Part shown: positions 49,433 through 62,542 of the stretch, one piece after another
Layout: each line of letters starts with the position of its first letter
How positions within the stretch are numbered: position 1 is the first letter of the stretch
Source of the DNA: Lunularia cruciata
Taxonomy: Eukaryota; Streptophyta; Marchantiopsida; Lunulariales; Lunulariaceae
DNA: 64,000 nt
Assembly: GCA_948567375.1 (NCBI GenBank)
Contig: OX419756.1
Coordinates: 7,011,001 to 7,075,000 of the forward strand
Direction: 5' to 3'
Notes under the pieces: generated by a model
What the model was told of the DNA's origin: nothing
Databases searched by the model: none
What the model saw: only the letters and a program-made list of their open reading frames with translations
Made by a program: the position numbers and the translations under genes

Positions 49433-52380
49433 AGGGTAGCCGTAAAATCCATCAACGACCGAGTGAGGTAACTACGTCAATGAAGCGGGAAAATTGTGTA
49501 AAATGGACTTAAATTGGTCCAGTACAACATGCTGATGAGATCGAAGTTGGCTCTCACGGCTTTTTTACTTGTGCTGATCCTCGATTCTATGACACATCAG
49601 TGAGCAAACAAATACTTGGTTAGAACGATGATGGGGGAGGATTTGTGACAATTGCTAAGAATCTTAACCCTCACATGGAAGCAATTGCTCTCCTTTATTG
49701 CATAGTGATGGCTGCAATGGAAAGTTGAGCTTCTTATCTCTCATTTCAGCTGTTCGTGAGTCTGCTCCGATGTCATTTCGAAGCTTGTGGGATGTAATAG
49801 CCACATGAGGATAGCTCTAGCCTTTCTACATGAACCGAAAGTTGCAGCTTTTACTCTGAAGACAAGGAGGGGGCTTGAAGCATAAGCAGCGGAAGCCTGG
49901 TTACGCTGGAAACATCAAAGTATTTGATGGCGGTCTGCAGACTTCTTGGAGGTCTATGTCGATTGTAATCTGATAGAGTCCCCTGACAACGTCTCCTTCT
50001 GTTTGGAGGATTAATGGACACTGTATGACCATTACTAGGTTCACGAAGCAGTTTTCCTTGTGGCAGGGAATTTGTACTTTACATTAAATTGACGACTAAC
50101 CTCACTATTTACTGATTGGCATGAAGTCTGTGTGTAAGGTTGTTGCTTACATTCAGGATAGACCTCCTTGTGTAAATGATTCAGCAATCGTCAACTTATC
50201 CCTAGACGTAAGTTGAGGATTCGAAACCAATCCAAACTTCGACTGCTGTGGCCATCTGAACTGAGTAAGTCTCATAAATATGGACCGGAGCTGCCATTTT
50301 GGGCCTAAAATGATTAAGTGAGAGCCTACGTACAGCTGACAATGGCAAATGGCAATCTCACAGTGGGGCAGAGTTCTGTATTTCAGAAATCTATCTGCTT
50401 TATTCCTGCTAGTTTGAGTAGAATATGTAGTGTGATCGTCTGATGAACTACGCTAGTTTGTTCGTCAGGTGTAGAAGGAAGATCTTCATGTTGTTCTTTT
50501 GTGTCCTACTACAGGACTTTCGATATTATCATATGGTCCTATCAAGATGGAGAAAACAGTGGTAATCAGCGCCATCAATTGTCGCGTCAGTGCACTTAAA
50601 AAAATGCCCAATTTGAGGGCATTCTGAATTGTTTTTGAGCTCCACCATGAATCAGTGAAGACATTCACGTTCATATGCGGCATTTATGGGCTCAAGGTTT
50701 CAATCTCCGGACAGCAGTGCTTTCACATTTTGACGAAATGCGGGGTCGACCGGATAGCCGGATGCATCACAGTCGGATTTCATATCATACACCTCTCAAA
50801 AGAATAGCAGATACCAAAACACCACTGACTCTAGACATTCGAGAATGTCATCTAGGTTGTGACTGTACGGCCTTCTGTTCTGCAAATTAGAGTGGCAGGT
50901 AGGTTGTCTCCTTCCTCCAGTCCTTCGCTCAGCTCAGGGATCCAGCTCCATATTTACGAGTACGACACGCAAGTACTGCAAGTCTGAGAAAGAAGATCGT
51001 GAACAGCAGTCACGAATGCAGCCGCGCTCTTATCACTTTCAAGCGGTGTCACCATGTGACACCATGCTCGAGGAAAGAACGATTGGCTTGAGTACGAACT
51101 GAAATCATATGGGGGTCTTTATTTGATCGTCAATCATGACGTGCAGGTTGAATTGCACTCTACGTACTATCTGATATTGGCTAGTGTCCAAAATCCCTGG
51201 GTAAAAACACCAATTGCGCAGACTTTTACCCCGTAAAATATCTCAACGGTGCATGATGAAGCATCCACATCAGTCGGTAAACTGCGGCAAGGACATTACC
51301 AACGTTCTTACGGACCCTGCTCTACTTTCCTAAGGATGAAGTTAAATTCTCCATGACGTTCCTTCCCATCACCTTATAGAGACGAACCATGTTGACATGT
51401 CACGCAACACTGCGAATCGAGTCAAGCTAATTTAACAGCAAAGTCGATGTCACGGGATCTTTAGCTCACACAAAAGCTTACCATCGAATTCTGCTGACTC
51501 AGTTTTCAAAACAGATTTGTGCTTCGGATTTTATCCTCACAGTAGAACTTCTGAAACTCGGTTTGCTGACGGTCCACCTCACACCGAATACACTACTCTA
51601 CGGGAGTAGTTTTGCCATCTCTGGATTTTCCACTTTGACTTTTACTACGTCGGAAGTGTTTCAATGCACACAGTATGGATCAGCCTTCATGACACACATC
51701 CTACAGCAAGTTCCCCGTGTCGCCTAGGTGATGGTAGAATATTCTGAACCGAAAGATAGCAACCGGTGACGGAATGCCCAGAGCTTTCGTTCCGCACTAA
51801 CGTAGATGACCAGATTTACCAACGGGAGAAAGCAACGGAACGGAAGGGAAGATTTGTGACTGGAATCTCAGCCACTTGGCGGCGAGGCAGAGCTCGGCGA
51901 AGTATCCCGTCTTTTCTGTACTGAGAATGAAGCCGAAAGGGATATTCTAGCGGTCTGCTGTTGCTGGGCCACGGTGGGGCGGAGTAAAAGCGAGGGGCAT
52001 TAACACTTTTGTCGCCGGGGTACTTTGTGCCAAAGATAAGCCCCTGATCAGAAACCAGGAGAAACGCGTATGCGGAGGAGAAAGCACTGAAGAAGCTATG
52101 GTTATCGTTAGCTTTCGACCACATACCTTCTGTGAGTCGTCCCTCCGAACTGAGAGGAGTAGGAATGGGGACGGGGAGAAGTTTCAGAGCCATGACGTGA
52201 AGACTGCTAGAGAGAGTGAAGTGAGAGTTTTTTCTCGTTCCTTCTCCTCACGTACATTTAATTTCGAATCCGGTGGTCATATTCTGATGGATGCTGCTGT
52301 TTTCTTTTTGGTGGACGAGAGCTGAGAGGCAGGGAAGTTGATCAGTAACGAGTATCAATTCGGTCTGCTCTCTGCGGGAG
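49433..52380. other. intergenic between MRL1 copies 1 and 2
   Basis: No gene or RNA recognised. The first few hundred bases presumably correspond to the old 3' flank of the pseudogene. The last roughly 500 bp include the conserved upstream block of copy 2 (gtatgcggaggagaaag..., about 52069-52104). Confidence 0.45.
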
Positions 52381-52418
52381 AGAGAGGAGAGGAGAGGAGA
52401 GGAGAGGAGAAGAGAGGA
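52381..52418. repeat. GGAGA microsatellite in MRL1 copy 2 leader
   Basis: About seven (ggaga/gagga) units in a row, 125 bp upstream of the copy 2 start codon and probably within its 5'-UTR or core promoter. Copy 1 has a gagagagagag run in a comparable place (about 43058-43070). Confidence 0.85.
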
Positions 52419-52542
52419 GCACTAAAATTTCTGGATAAGGTTGCGTTACTCGATGCCCAGTCTGTCTATAGGGAAGTTGCAGAAAGGTGCAGCTGAGTGA
52501 CACAAGTACAACGGCAGGGAGAAGCAAGGGACAAGCGCTTCC

Positions 52543-55500
52543 ATGGAAGCCAGCCGATTGCAAGGATTGGCAGTCCGTCCCTCATGTAATTTCTCTGGAT
52601 TCTTGAATCTTGAACAATTGCAGTTCATTCCAGGTAATGGACTGCAGAAGTTTACGCCAGGGCTTGTCATGCACCATGGGAAGCGAAGTAGAAATAGAGG
52701 AACGCTTGTCAGAGCGATCATTGCCCCGGATGTGGCAGCGGTTGCGGTCGCCGCTGCCACTGTTTTACCAGTGTGCTGGATTTACATGAGCAGGTTAAAG
52801 AATTCTCCCTCACCAGCCGCTGCTTCCTTCTCTCCTTCAGTTACAGAGACATTGGACTCCGCAGGGCTTGCTTCAAAATTTTCAAAATCAAGTACTGTCC
52901 TGGCGGAGCCCCCAATTCTTTTTACACCTAAAGGCAGTGCTGGATCTGCTACCACAGTACCAAGTGAAGAGGTAAGCATCGCCTTGATTCATTGCGTACG
53001 CCTGTTTTGGGATTAAACAGATGGAGGTTTAAAGCAGGAGCTTACCAGGTACTGACAACTAGAAGTAATGGTTTGATACAAATCGCACATATTTTCACAA
53101 AACTTCATCCTGCATATTACGGACTGTATTCTTGTTTAAACTTCAGTATGTGTTTCCACCATATCTTCACCTGTGAAATAGCAGAAGACCAATGCTCCCC
53201 CTTCTCGAGGAGCAAACAAATGCATTCTCTTTGGACGTTTCTGTTCATCATTCGAGGGACCTCCCACTTGGTCAGCTTTAACTTTCGGTACTGAAAAGGA
53301 TTCATTGATGTATGTCTCCGTCTAACTAACTGACATTGGCGTAACCGGCAAGGTTTATAGTTGCACATTTTTTTTAAGAACTCTACACTAAACCGTAGTT
53401 GATTCTAAAAGATAGTATGCTTGTGTATACAATCATGTATTACGTGCAATTTTTCATCAATATCTTGGGGCCTCTTTGGGATCGCGTGAAGTCAGATAAC
53501 AGTCCACTGTTCCACTCGTAACTTCGAGTATGTTCTGCTGTTAATAGATACCAGTCATCCCATGAAGACTCTATGGACTCATCTGACAGTATCATTCTAA
53601 ATACAGGACAGTAGCTGTGGTACATTCTTGTAGGGCTGCGTTGCAGATTCCGTAACAAGATGAACGCGGAAATTTTTGATGTCGAAATTATTGATAGTAG
53701 TTTCCTTGCGTGCAGTTCGCTGAGAACTTGATAGACCCGAGCCTGGAGAAATGGAGATCAGATTCTGATGTAGAGGTACCTCATGAAGACAAAGGGTCTC
53801 TGTCCGGGTCTGATACATCTAAACTGAAAACAATAATCGATGAGCTTACTCAGGATCAGATCGAGAGTTCAGAAGAATTAGTTTTGCTTGCAGCTGTAGC
53901 AGAAATTGAAGCTGAAGAAGTGTCCCTTGCCTCCCCATCAGTAACAGCTGGTACAAGTTCCGACACGGAAAACGCAGATGGAAGTTTTGAGCTCACTTCT
54001 TCTTGTGAGTTGAATGGAACGCCGTCTAGCTCGGAAGTAGAAACCAGAGAAAATAGCACAGTAGAACAAGCGCGAAGTACGAATGGAAAAGTAGGGGGGA
54101 AAGAGGATGTGAGTGTACCATTCTCCGACAAGTTTGATCTGGAGAAGCTGATCAATGGAGCTGTACGTGTGAGTTACGCAACGGAGGCAACCAATTCAGA
54201 CAATCTGAAGCACGAAGGGTTAGATCTTCAGGAAGGCACTCCTCTGGACGAGAATGCAGAAATTCATACTGAAGATGGTTCAGAATTCAGCACTCGACTT
54301 CAATCGATCATCCAACGAGAGCTTACGAACATTGAGGAGAAAAGAGCAGAGTTAGAGAAAGCTCTCAGCTCAGTAAGTGATGTAAGCAGTAGAAATGTTA
54401 TTGCACCGGTAGAAAGGATAAAGCCACGACAATTGCAGAAACTGCCGAAAGCAACAGAGGTTCTGACCTCCAAATTGGAACAGAACAAAACCACGAACGG
54501 GAAGCCCAAGGTAGAACAAAACTCCACTGGTCGGAAAGTGCCCATCAGACTATCGGACGTACTTCCAATAGACGAATCTTCGGACCCTGATCGGTACCTC
54601 AAGGTATTCCGGGCGTTACTCGGTTCTGGCCGGTGAGTCTGGAGGCACGATTAACCCTATTTCGCAGCAGTTGTAAGGTCGCGTGGATATTTTGTTTCGC
54701 ATGATATACCGGTAGAACCGAATACACAACCAATGTCGTCTCGTAGAATATATTTGTGGTGCATGAGATCGCTTATTGCATCTGCTCTGGATTGGTGGCA
54801 ATTATAACCCAATTCACTTCTGCAGGCTCCAAGATTGCGTGATATTACTTGAAGAGATGAACAAAGCGAGTATCCTGGACACCGGCAAGGTAATTGGTGC
54901 AAGTTATAATTAAAACTGATGGTTCTGTTGCTCCAGAGGTTATCAGTTTTAGGCTAGATAGGGATGATTAGAGTTGTACACTTACTTCATCAAAGCACTT
55001 TGTCATGCAGATACATCACGCGAGGTTCTTTAAAGCTTGCCAGTCGCAGAAGGCTGTAAGAGAAGCGTTCAGATTTACGCTGTTGATTAGCAGAACAACA
55101 CTGAGTACATACAACATGCTGCTCTCTGTATGTCGAGATGCACGGGATGTGGACGGTACGTTTAGGGGAGAGCGTATTGTGAGGGCTTTACCGTCTCAAT
55201 CAACGATTGTGTGTACCATTTATTGACTAAATTCCACCCTGTTTACCTTAGCAATGTGAGCTCCGTGGGTTATTCTTCTCGGTTCTGAAGGTAGCTCGTA
55301 TCATCCATGTTTGTGTGGTGTGATTTTTGTTTTTCTTGCCAATTTGACGTCCTTTTCTGTAGAGACTTTAGTTTCTAACAACACAAGTGACAAAATTTCG
55401 CTTGTTACAGGAGGTCTCCGGGCGCTGTCTGCAGCAGAAAAGTCTGGTCACAAGCCCGACACAATCCTGTATACTTCACTGATATCTACTTGTGCGAAGG

Positions 55501-58500
55501 CTGGGAGATTGGATGTAGCATTCAAGGTCTGTTTACAGTCCAAGTTTGAGTTCGGAAGTCCTGGAACTGCTCTCTAATTTGCAGCCTATTTCCTTGTCGA
55601 GGTGCTGCTTCATATTTGCCACCTTCTTACTGAGAGCATAAATTCTGGCAGGTCTTTCATGAGATGGAAACAGCTGGCGTTAAGGCAAACATCCAGACAT
55701 ACGGTTCTTTAATTGATGGATGCGCCCGTGCTGGTCAAATTTCCAAAGCGTTTGGAGTATACGGTATTATGCTCTCAAAGGTATATTCACAATCTCCCGC
55801 CTGTATCACTCGTCAGATTGATATCTGATCGCTCATATCTTGGATGTTTTTTAATTTGCATTTAACCCCGTATTTACTTTCATATCAGTCAGTGAAGCCC
55901 GACCGCGCCATATTCAACACTCTTATAAACGCATGCGGTCGTGCGGGAGCAATAGAACGGGCGTTTGATGTACTCGCGGATATGAAGGCGGAGCCTTGCT
56001 TCTTAGAACCTAATCATGTAACTTTTGGTGCTCTTATATCTGCATGTGCACGTGCCGGACAGGTATGAAGCCAAGCATGAATTTTACTGAAGCATTACTA
56101 GTTTAGGCTCTAGATTATCCGTGTTGAGTGATGAGCTGAATTGTAGCCATCGAAAATTATAAGCTGGTATCTAGAAGTTGGTTCCATTGTTTTGAGGACG
56201 GCGAATAGCTAGTTTCTGAAGCAGTGCTTGTGGTTCATAGGTGGAGCGTGCTTTCGAGGTCTACGGAAGTATGCGCAAAGGTACCATGAAAGGAACTCCT
56301 GAGTGCTACACTGCCGCAGTTCACGCATGCAGTCAAACTGGAGATCTCGATCTTGCTCGTACTGTGCTCGAAGATATGAAGACTGATGGTGTGCAGCCTG
56401 ATGAGGTAGAGGTCGTAGCTTTGTTGCCTTTTCATGTACAATGTTTGCAATGTGACCATCTACATTGTGGAATAACATGATTTCCAACTCCCTCAATTCT
56501 CATGCTTCATGATAAGTTCATCGGAGGGAAAGGTTTACATATGACAAGTTGCACTTCAAATGCGTCGGGGTAGGAAACATCGATTGTTGAGTTTGCGGTA
56601 CTAAATTAGTTAGTACTCGCTTTTGAGCGCATTTGCAGATCTTGTTAAATTGTTGAAAGAAGCGCGATGATAAACTGGATATAGACGTTCCACCCGATGT
56701 ACTTCTAAAAATATGATGTTATGTTGCAGATTTTCTTCAGTGCTCTCATAGATGTTGCTGGGCATGCCAACGAAGTTGATGGGGCCCTTCAGATTTTGGA
56801 GGAGATGACAAAACTCGGTTTGGTCCCTAAAGCAATCACCTACAGTGCCGTGATGGGAATGTGCAGCAATGTAAGGTTACCAACTTTGTTCTTCGATGAC
56901 AGATAATTAGGAGCACAGACACGAATTCATGGTTTTGGCCAGAGTCTTGTGCCTTTGCAGTTCACCTGCTATTCCTCGTTGGTTGACAGACTCATAGTTA
57001 TGGCTATAGAATCTCCTTGTTGAACTTTGACTCTTACAATTTCCATATGTTCGGTGTTTGGCTGGCCTCTAGCTGAGCACTGCAGTAAGACCTGGTTGCA
57101 CTGGTTGTTTGACAGCAACACTGACTCTACTTATTGTCTTGCCCTTTCAGACCGGAAAGTGGGAGCGTGCCTTGAAAGTCTACGAAGAAATAAGACACTC
57201 TGGCCTAGTGCTTTCGGCTTCAACTTACAATGCGCTCATCACAGCTCTCAGTAAGGAGTCATTTTCCAAAGGATCTAAGATTATCGACTTCGCCAACTAT
57301 GTCTGGGCGTATAGTAGCCCGCGGTCTATATGCTGGGTGCTTTAGTATTCGAACTTTGTTCCTAGACATCTGCAATCCGTCACTTTTTAGGAGACGTTTG
57401 TTTTTGTTTCCGAACATCAACCACGTGCTCGAGCACGTGGTTGGCCTCTCGACCAACTTGTAGCTCATTGTCGTTTCTGTTGTGAAGGTGATGGGAAACA
57501 AATACATCAAGCGTTTGCCGTGCTGGACGAGATGAAAGGAGCAGGAGTCAAGCCAGATCAAATTACCTACAGTATCTTGCTGGAAGCTTGTGAAACGTAA
57601 AGTCTTTACTTATTGATGAGTGTAGGGAAGACAAAGAACCGGTTCCAAGTAGCCAAGAACTGGCGTAACTGTATGCTGTCCTTATGAGGTTGGTGAATAC
57701 ACTTTTTAAGAAGCGGGCATCGCTAACACATACCTAAAATGTCTCAACCTACGTGCAGGTTGGATGAGCCAGATAGAGCGTTTGACCTCTACACAAATGC
57801 AAAGTCGGAGGGCGTGGTTCCTAATCAGGCAATGTGTGAGAGCGTTGTTGGTACGCAGATCCCTTGCTCTATCACATAGCACATTTGTTCAGCCATTTCC
57901 AGGCTTGGAGCTCTCTACATACTGTCGCAGTACATTGAACAGACTTACTAAATAGACTTTTCTTGTATGTAGGAATCTGCTACACAAGATTAAGAAGGAG
58001 AGTTGATGCACCTGAGTATACACGCTCCATTGGACTTGTGACTGGAGTCACCTCGGAAGCACCGTATGAACAGTGGTATGACCCGATTTCATTGGTAGAA
58101 GCAGGAACAACTTAGTGGTATAGTTGATAATGTTCTCTTTTCCAGGTTCTTTCACGGCACATTGAGTATGTGAAGCAAAGCTGGGGTTCAAGGTTATGAC
58201 CATTTAGTCAAACGATGGACGTTCAACAGTGCTTACTCTGTCACCTCTAACCACGGAATTATTCCAACTGCGTGCAGGACAACGTGGGCTCTATCCGTCT
58301 ACAGGCAGACAGTGTCTGCGGGTGTAACTCCTACAATTACATCTCTATCACTTCTCTTGGGTTGTTTGCGGAAGCGGGAAGCACAACGGGAGAAGAGCAT
58401 ATTTGACGACAATATGTTTTCTCAGTATGACGCTTCGAAAGATATTCCATCATCCATTTTGGACCACAACAGTTTATATGATCCTCGGGCTCTGATTCTC

Positions 58501-60068
58501 TACGAAGTAAACTACCCGAACTGTTTAGTCGACATCCTGTAGTGCACTTGAAAGAACAAGAAAGTGATAGCTTACGCTCTGTTTCAGCTCGCTAGAAATT
58601 ACTGTTAACCACTATTTGGGTGTATATCCTATAAGCTTTTAGCACCGGTTGGTATATAGATCTATCAGATCATATCGATCACTATTTGCTGGAGATGCTA
58701 TGTCCTCGTGGATACCTGTACGTAGTATGTTAATCAGGACTAATATCTGGCAAACGTCGTTTGGCTATTCAGTGTACTTCTGCTTCGGTACATTTCACTT
58801 AAGCTGACACTATCGCGTACATCTGCAGGAAGCTGCTTCTATAGGTATTGTCCCACGTTTCAATTATACAGCAGGGCCAATGACATTGAATGCGGAAATT
58901 ATGCCCAGCTACGTTGCCGAGGTACTGTCCGGCTTCAATATTCTTTCCATCCTAACCTATTGAAATGGACCTTGGTTAGCTTTTGCGACTGGTTACTCTG
59001 CCTTTATGGAATGCAAGGGAGATTTTGAAGATATAGGATGTCTCTGTGCGCGTTGAAATGTCATTCTAAGATACGTTTGTATGTCTGACTACTGTTTTAC
59101 CCAGGTTTCTCTCCTCACATTGCTGAAAGGATTGAAGAAAAGACATTTTGCTGGTAAGAGATTCCTTTGCTGGCACGCATAGAGGATGTTGCTTCGTTCG
59201 TATATCGTGAAGCCTCCTTGTTGTGATCTTCAATACTTTGAGCTTGTTGGACGATTATTGGTTTCTCAGTTCTCTCAATTGAGCCATGGAGGTGGACAAG
59301 ACTCATGAATTCGGGGACCTTTGCTTCAGGTGCACAACTATACCCAGTAACAATCACTCACTTTGTGGAGAAGAAGCAAACGTTAACTGCGACGAGAGAA
59401 GTCAAGGAGCTTGCTATAAGTGGCAGGTATGGTTTTTAATGTTGATCTTTCCGCTTTGATTGTGGACTAAAAAGGGCTCAATTTTTCTTGATTCTTCGGG
59501 TTTCAGTTGAGAGACATGCATGAGAAACAATATGGGAAACATCATCCTTAGTTGATGTCAATGACTTGGTCACCTGACATGCATTTGATTGGCTTTTCTT
59601 AGGAGTGGACAAGTAATGGCGGCACTCTTAAGAAGACTGAAGTTACATTATCAAGGACATGAGAGCTCAGGTCGACTCCGAATCGCTGTTGCATCCATAA
59701 GGAAGTGGCTAAAGCCGACGAGTCCGCTTGAATTCCCAGGCGGAATAGAAAAGAAGCAAGGGCTGGGTACACTGGGCCCTCGTAATGTGTTCGTTGCAAA
59801 GGGTATCGCTGAACAACAACGTGCCATTCGGACTGGCGAGGGTTCAGGTATGGACTTCAAAAGTACTAGAAATCCCAGTACAGATATTTTCTTGAAGCAG
59901 ATATCACAAGTTCGCGACTGGGATTTTGGAAATGCTGATTTTGAAGCAGAACAAGACAATTTCGTAAGAAAGTCGGCAAGGTCGACCCCGAAAGTCAATG
60001 GTGTCAAAAGACCGCAAAGTATGATTGTCAACGCCGTTAAGGATGCAACGAGGAATCCGCGATCATGA
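52543..60068 (+). CDS. MRL1: MRL1-like plastid PPR protein (tandem copy 2, intact, 18 exons)
   Basis: Its relative MRL1 (Arabidopsis, Chlamydomonas) stabilises and defines the processed rbcL mRNA in chloroplasts. Exons: 52543-52971, 53716-54632, 54826-54889, 55011-55155, 55411-55526, 55652-55780, 55889-56062, 56241-56405, 56730-56870, 57151-57250, 57488-57596, 57759-57850, 57973-58075, 58278-58506, 58829-58921, 59105-59153, 59330-59426, 59603-60068. All are GT-AG; 3618 nt, 1205 residues (Arabidopsis about 1090). A basic N-terminus is followed by a hydrophobic segment (about 62-82), then a long acidic, low-complexity exon 2 (about 144-449). PPR repeats follow (about 450-860), with TYGSLIDGCARAGQISKAF, IFNTLINACGRAGAIERAF, FFSALIDVAGHANEVDGAL and TYNALITAL. 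The conserved non-PPR C-terminus has VASIRKWLKP and FVAKGIAEQQRAIR. No lesions seen. It is flanked by a pseudogene copy upstream and a further copy downstream, both in the same orientation. Confidence 0.95.
57418..57443. repeat. 26-bp perfect palindrome with two G-boxes
   Basis: caaccacgtgctcgagcacgtggttg reads identically on both strands. It contains two CACGTG cores separated by CTCGAG-centred sequence and lies inside intron 10 of MRL1 copy 2. Confidence 0.95.
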
Positions 60069-62542
60069 AACTTGACGAATCACTTGACGAGAGCAAGCAA
60101 AACTTAGACTTGAACGTCAAGTTGATGCCCGTCCGTTACATCGATATTGTCGATTCTGGGAGTCGTTGGCATACCTTCATGTCTACATAATTCTTCATTC
60201 AACGGTTTGAAGATGTCCGAGGAGCTTTGAGGTCACACGTCATACATATTCATTCACCGTAACTGGTCCTGAACAGCCGCCAGGCTGGGCTTCATAGGTA
60301 TAAGGCTTTTCCCCATCTTATGCCAACTGTTCGAGTTTTGAAAATTATTTCCAAGACTTGAATCTGTTGGCACAGATGCTTCTAACCTCTCTGAACGAAC
60401 GGTGGACCCCTCTTATGCTCGTCAGTAAGTAGATCGGGTAACCGCAGGATTCTCGACATGAGTTTTGGTGATGCCACACTAAAAGTCAGTGATGCCTACG
60501 GTGGAGGGAGCCAGCCAAGACGCATGAATCTACCTACATCATCCTGCATATTCTGGAAGTATCCGGTTGTCAGAATTAGATAGTACCTCTCCCTATTCTA
60601 TGACCGTGAATCCCCCAGGGCTGCCGAGAACAGGCAGCCCAATTCATACTTAGTCAGTACGAGATCGATGTTTTAAGTTCCTTTCGCGCAGTGTGCAAGT
60701 ATTGAAGTACAGGACCCAGTTTTGAACACCGAATTACGTTGGACGGTGAGTGCTCTGACGTACTTCATACTATCTTGTTCATATTCAGAGTAAGACTGTA
60801 GACTAGATTGATGGAGTCACGGATTTCAACATAGAAGGGGACTTTTCAAACCACACCCGAATGTTTTGGTCGTTGCTTCCATTGCTCGTGGAGGCAATTT
60901 TAAGTACTTGTCAAATCACTGGATAATTGAGAAGTAGTTGATGCCAGCTGAAGAGGTCAATTGTATTCGCCTCTTCCACCCATGCGGGTTAAAGCGTCCA
61001 ACGGAACTGATGTAGCTGTCAACGTTAGAACGAGAGGCAGGCCAGCAGAACTTGCTAGGACATAGATCCATAGCTTCCAGGAGATAGCCTTCCACTGTAA
61101 TGTATATTAGACTCAATCAAAGATTGAGCTTTGTATGAGGTTCGAAGGAGAGGGCTCGTATGTGTCCATTATTAACAGTCATTATATCCGCTATTTGTCA
61201 TTGGCGTGGAACTGTTACGGTTTGAAGCAGAGTAGCACATAGTGTAGGCAGGAATATCTACATGCTTGATGAGGTTGTAGGTGTATGTTTGTATCATCCA
61301 CGTATTGTGGGGAATACCGTGTAAAACAAAGTAAACAATCTGCAAGGAAGAGCTGCAATCTGTCCGTTCCCATTACAGTGCGTACAGATCAAGGACAGTT
61401 ATACACAGTTTCGTATAACCAAGAAAGTGTTTAATATTTGCCGTGGAAAGAACATGGCACCGAAAGGACATAATAGGCCGTCAAACTAATGCTTGCTATT
61501 TCGTCCATAGTGGATGTGTAAACTGTCTCATATTTCAAAGTTTGCGTGCAAGTGTTTCTTCAAAGTTTGCTTTTACGCCTGGTTGCTTTAAGTGGCCTTG
61601 AGGCGAATAACAGTGTACGGTTACTATCACATTCAAAACTTAATCTGGAGCCTTTTGTTCCGCTCACCGTTCTCGCCATCTTCTTGATAATACGACATAC
61701 ACAACAGTTTGATTTATCTCTTGAAAACTGTGTCTGGAATAATTCCATTGCCAATTGTCTACCGAAACCACAATGCGTGATATGGGATGTGTCCTTTACA
61801 TTCCACTTTGTTACACAATTCAAAGATGCACAGGTAAAGAGGTCGTAGGACAATGAACCGATGGACCTTTGTTGCTAGCAAATGCCCGAAGGCTTAGACT
61901 AAGAAAAGTTAGCTCTCGAAACAGCAGGTCGCCCATATAGAAAGCGTACCACAGTAAAGGACAGTAACAAGGTACGAGATAACAGTGTCACAAAGCCACG
62001 CCTCGATTATAGCGCACCAAAGGAAACGAAGGATCCGCGTTCCAGGCCCCGAGAGGGTCCTCATGCAACGGGAGAAGATGATGTTCTCGGGGAGCGTACC
62101 TTCTCAAAACACCGACGGGATGCCACGTCGTCCGAAAAGTGGATGAGGCAAGCGTACGAAGGTTTGATTTTTGGGAATTGAAAAATCCTCTGCCATGGAG
62201 ACTGAAAAATCCTCTGCCAGGTAGTGGGCCTTGCGACTGATTGTTAGCAAGAACGAATTGGCCGGAAACGAGAGCGAGGCCACCGCTCTTTCCAGGATAT
62301 GAAATAGGTGGAGAGGAGCTGAAAGTGGAATGCTCGTGTATTTCCACATTGCCTTCTCGCGCGAATAGTCTCTGTAGGAGTCATTGTCTTGAGATGCGTG
62401 ATGGGGCCGGAGGTATGGAAGAGGAGAACGAGGAGCAGAATGACACAGTAGATTTAGGTAGTAGAAGTCTTGGCTGCTAACTTGATGGTGTGACTGACAC
62501 TGGGAAGGCTGAAGCGGAGTGACAATTAAACAAATTTTAGCG
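60069..62542. other. intergenic between MRL1 copies 2 and 3
   Basis: No gene recognised. Contains a GGGCTGCC-7 nt-GGCAGCCC hairpin (60618-60640), about 550 bp after the copy 2 stop. Near 62178-62219 the phrase tgaaaaatcctctgcca is repeated at 24-bp spacing. The last several hundred bases are the probable promoter and leader of copy 3. Confidence 0.45.

Noticed and set aside
53856-54602. Long minus-strand frames opposite MRL1 exon 2
   Set aside because: Shadows of the long acidic exon on the plus strand; no motifs and no splice context.
60618-60640. GC-rich hairpin after MRL1 copy 2 as a transcription terminator
   Set aside because: Intrinsic hairpin terminators are bacterial. There is no T-run, and the locus is a spliced nuclear gene.
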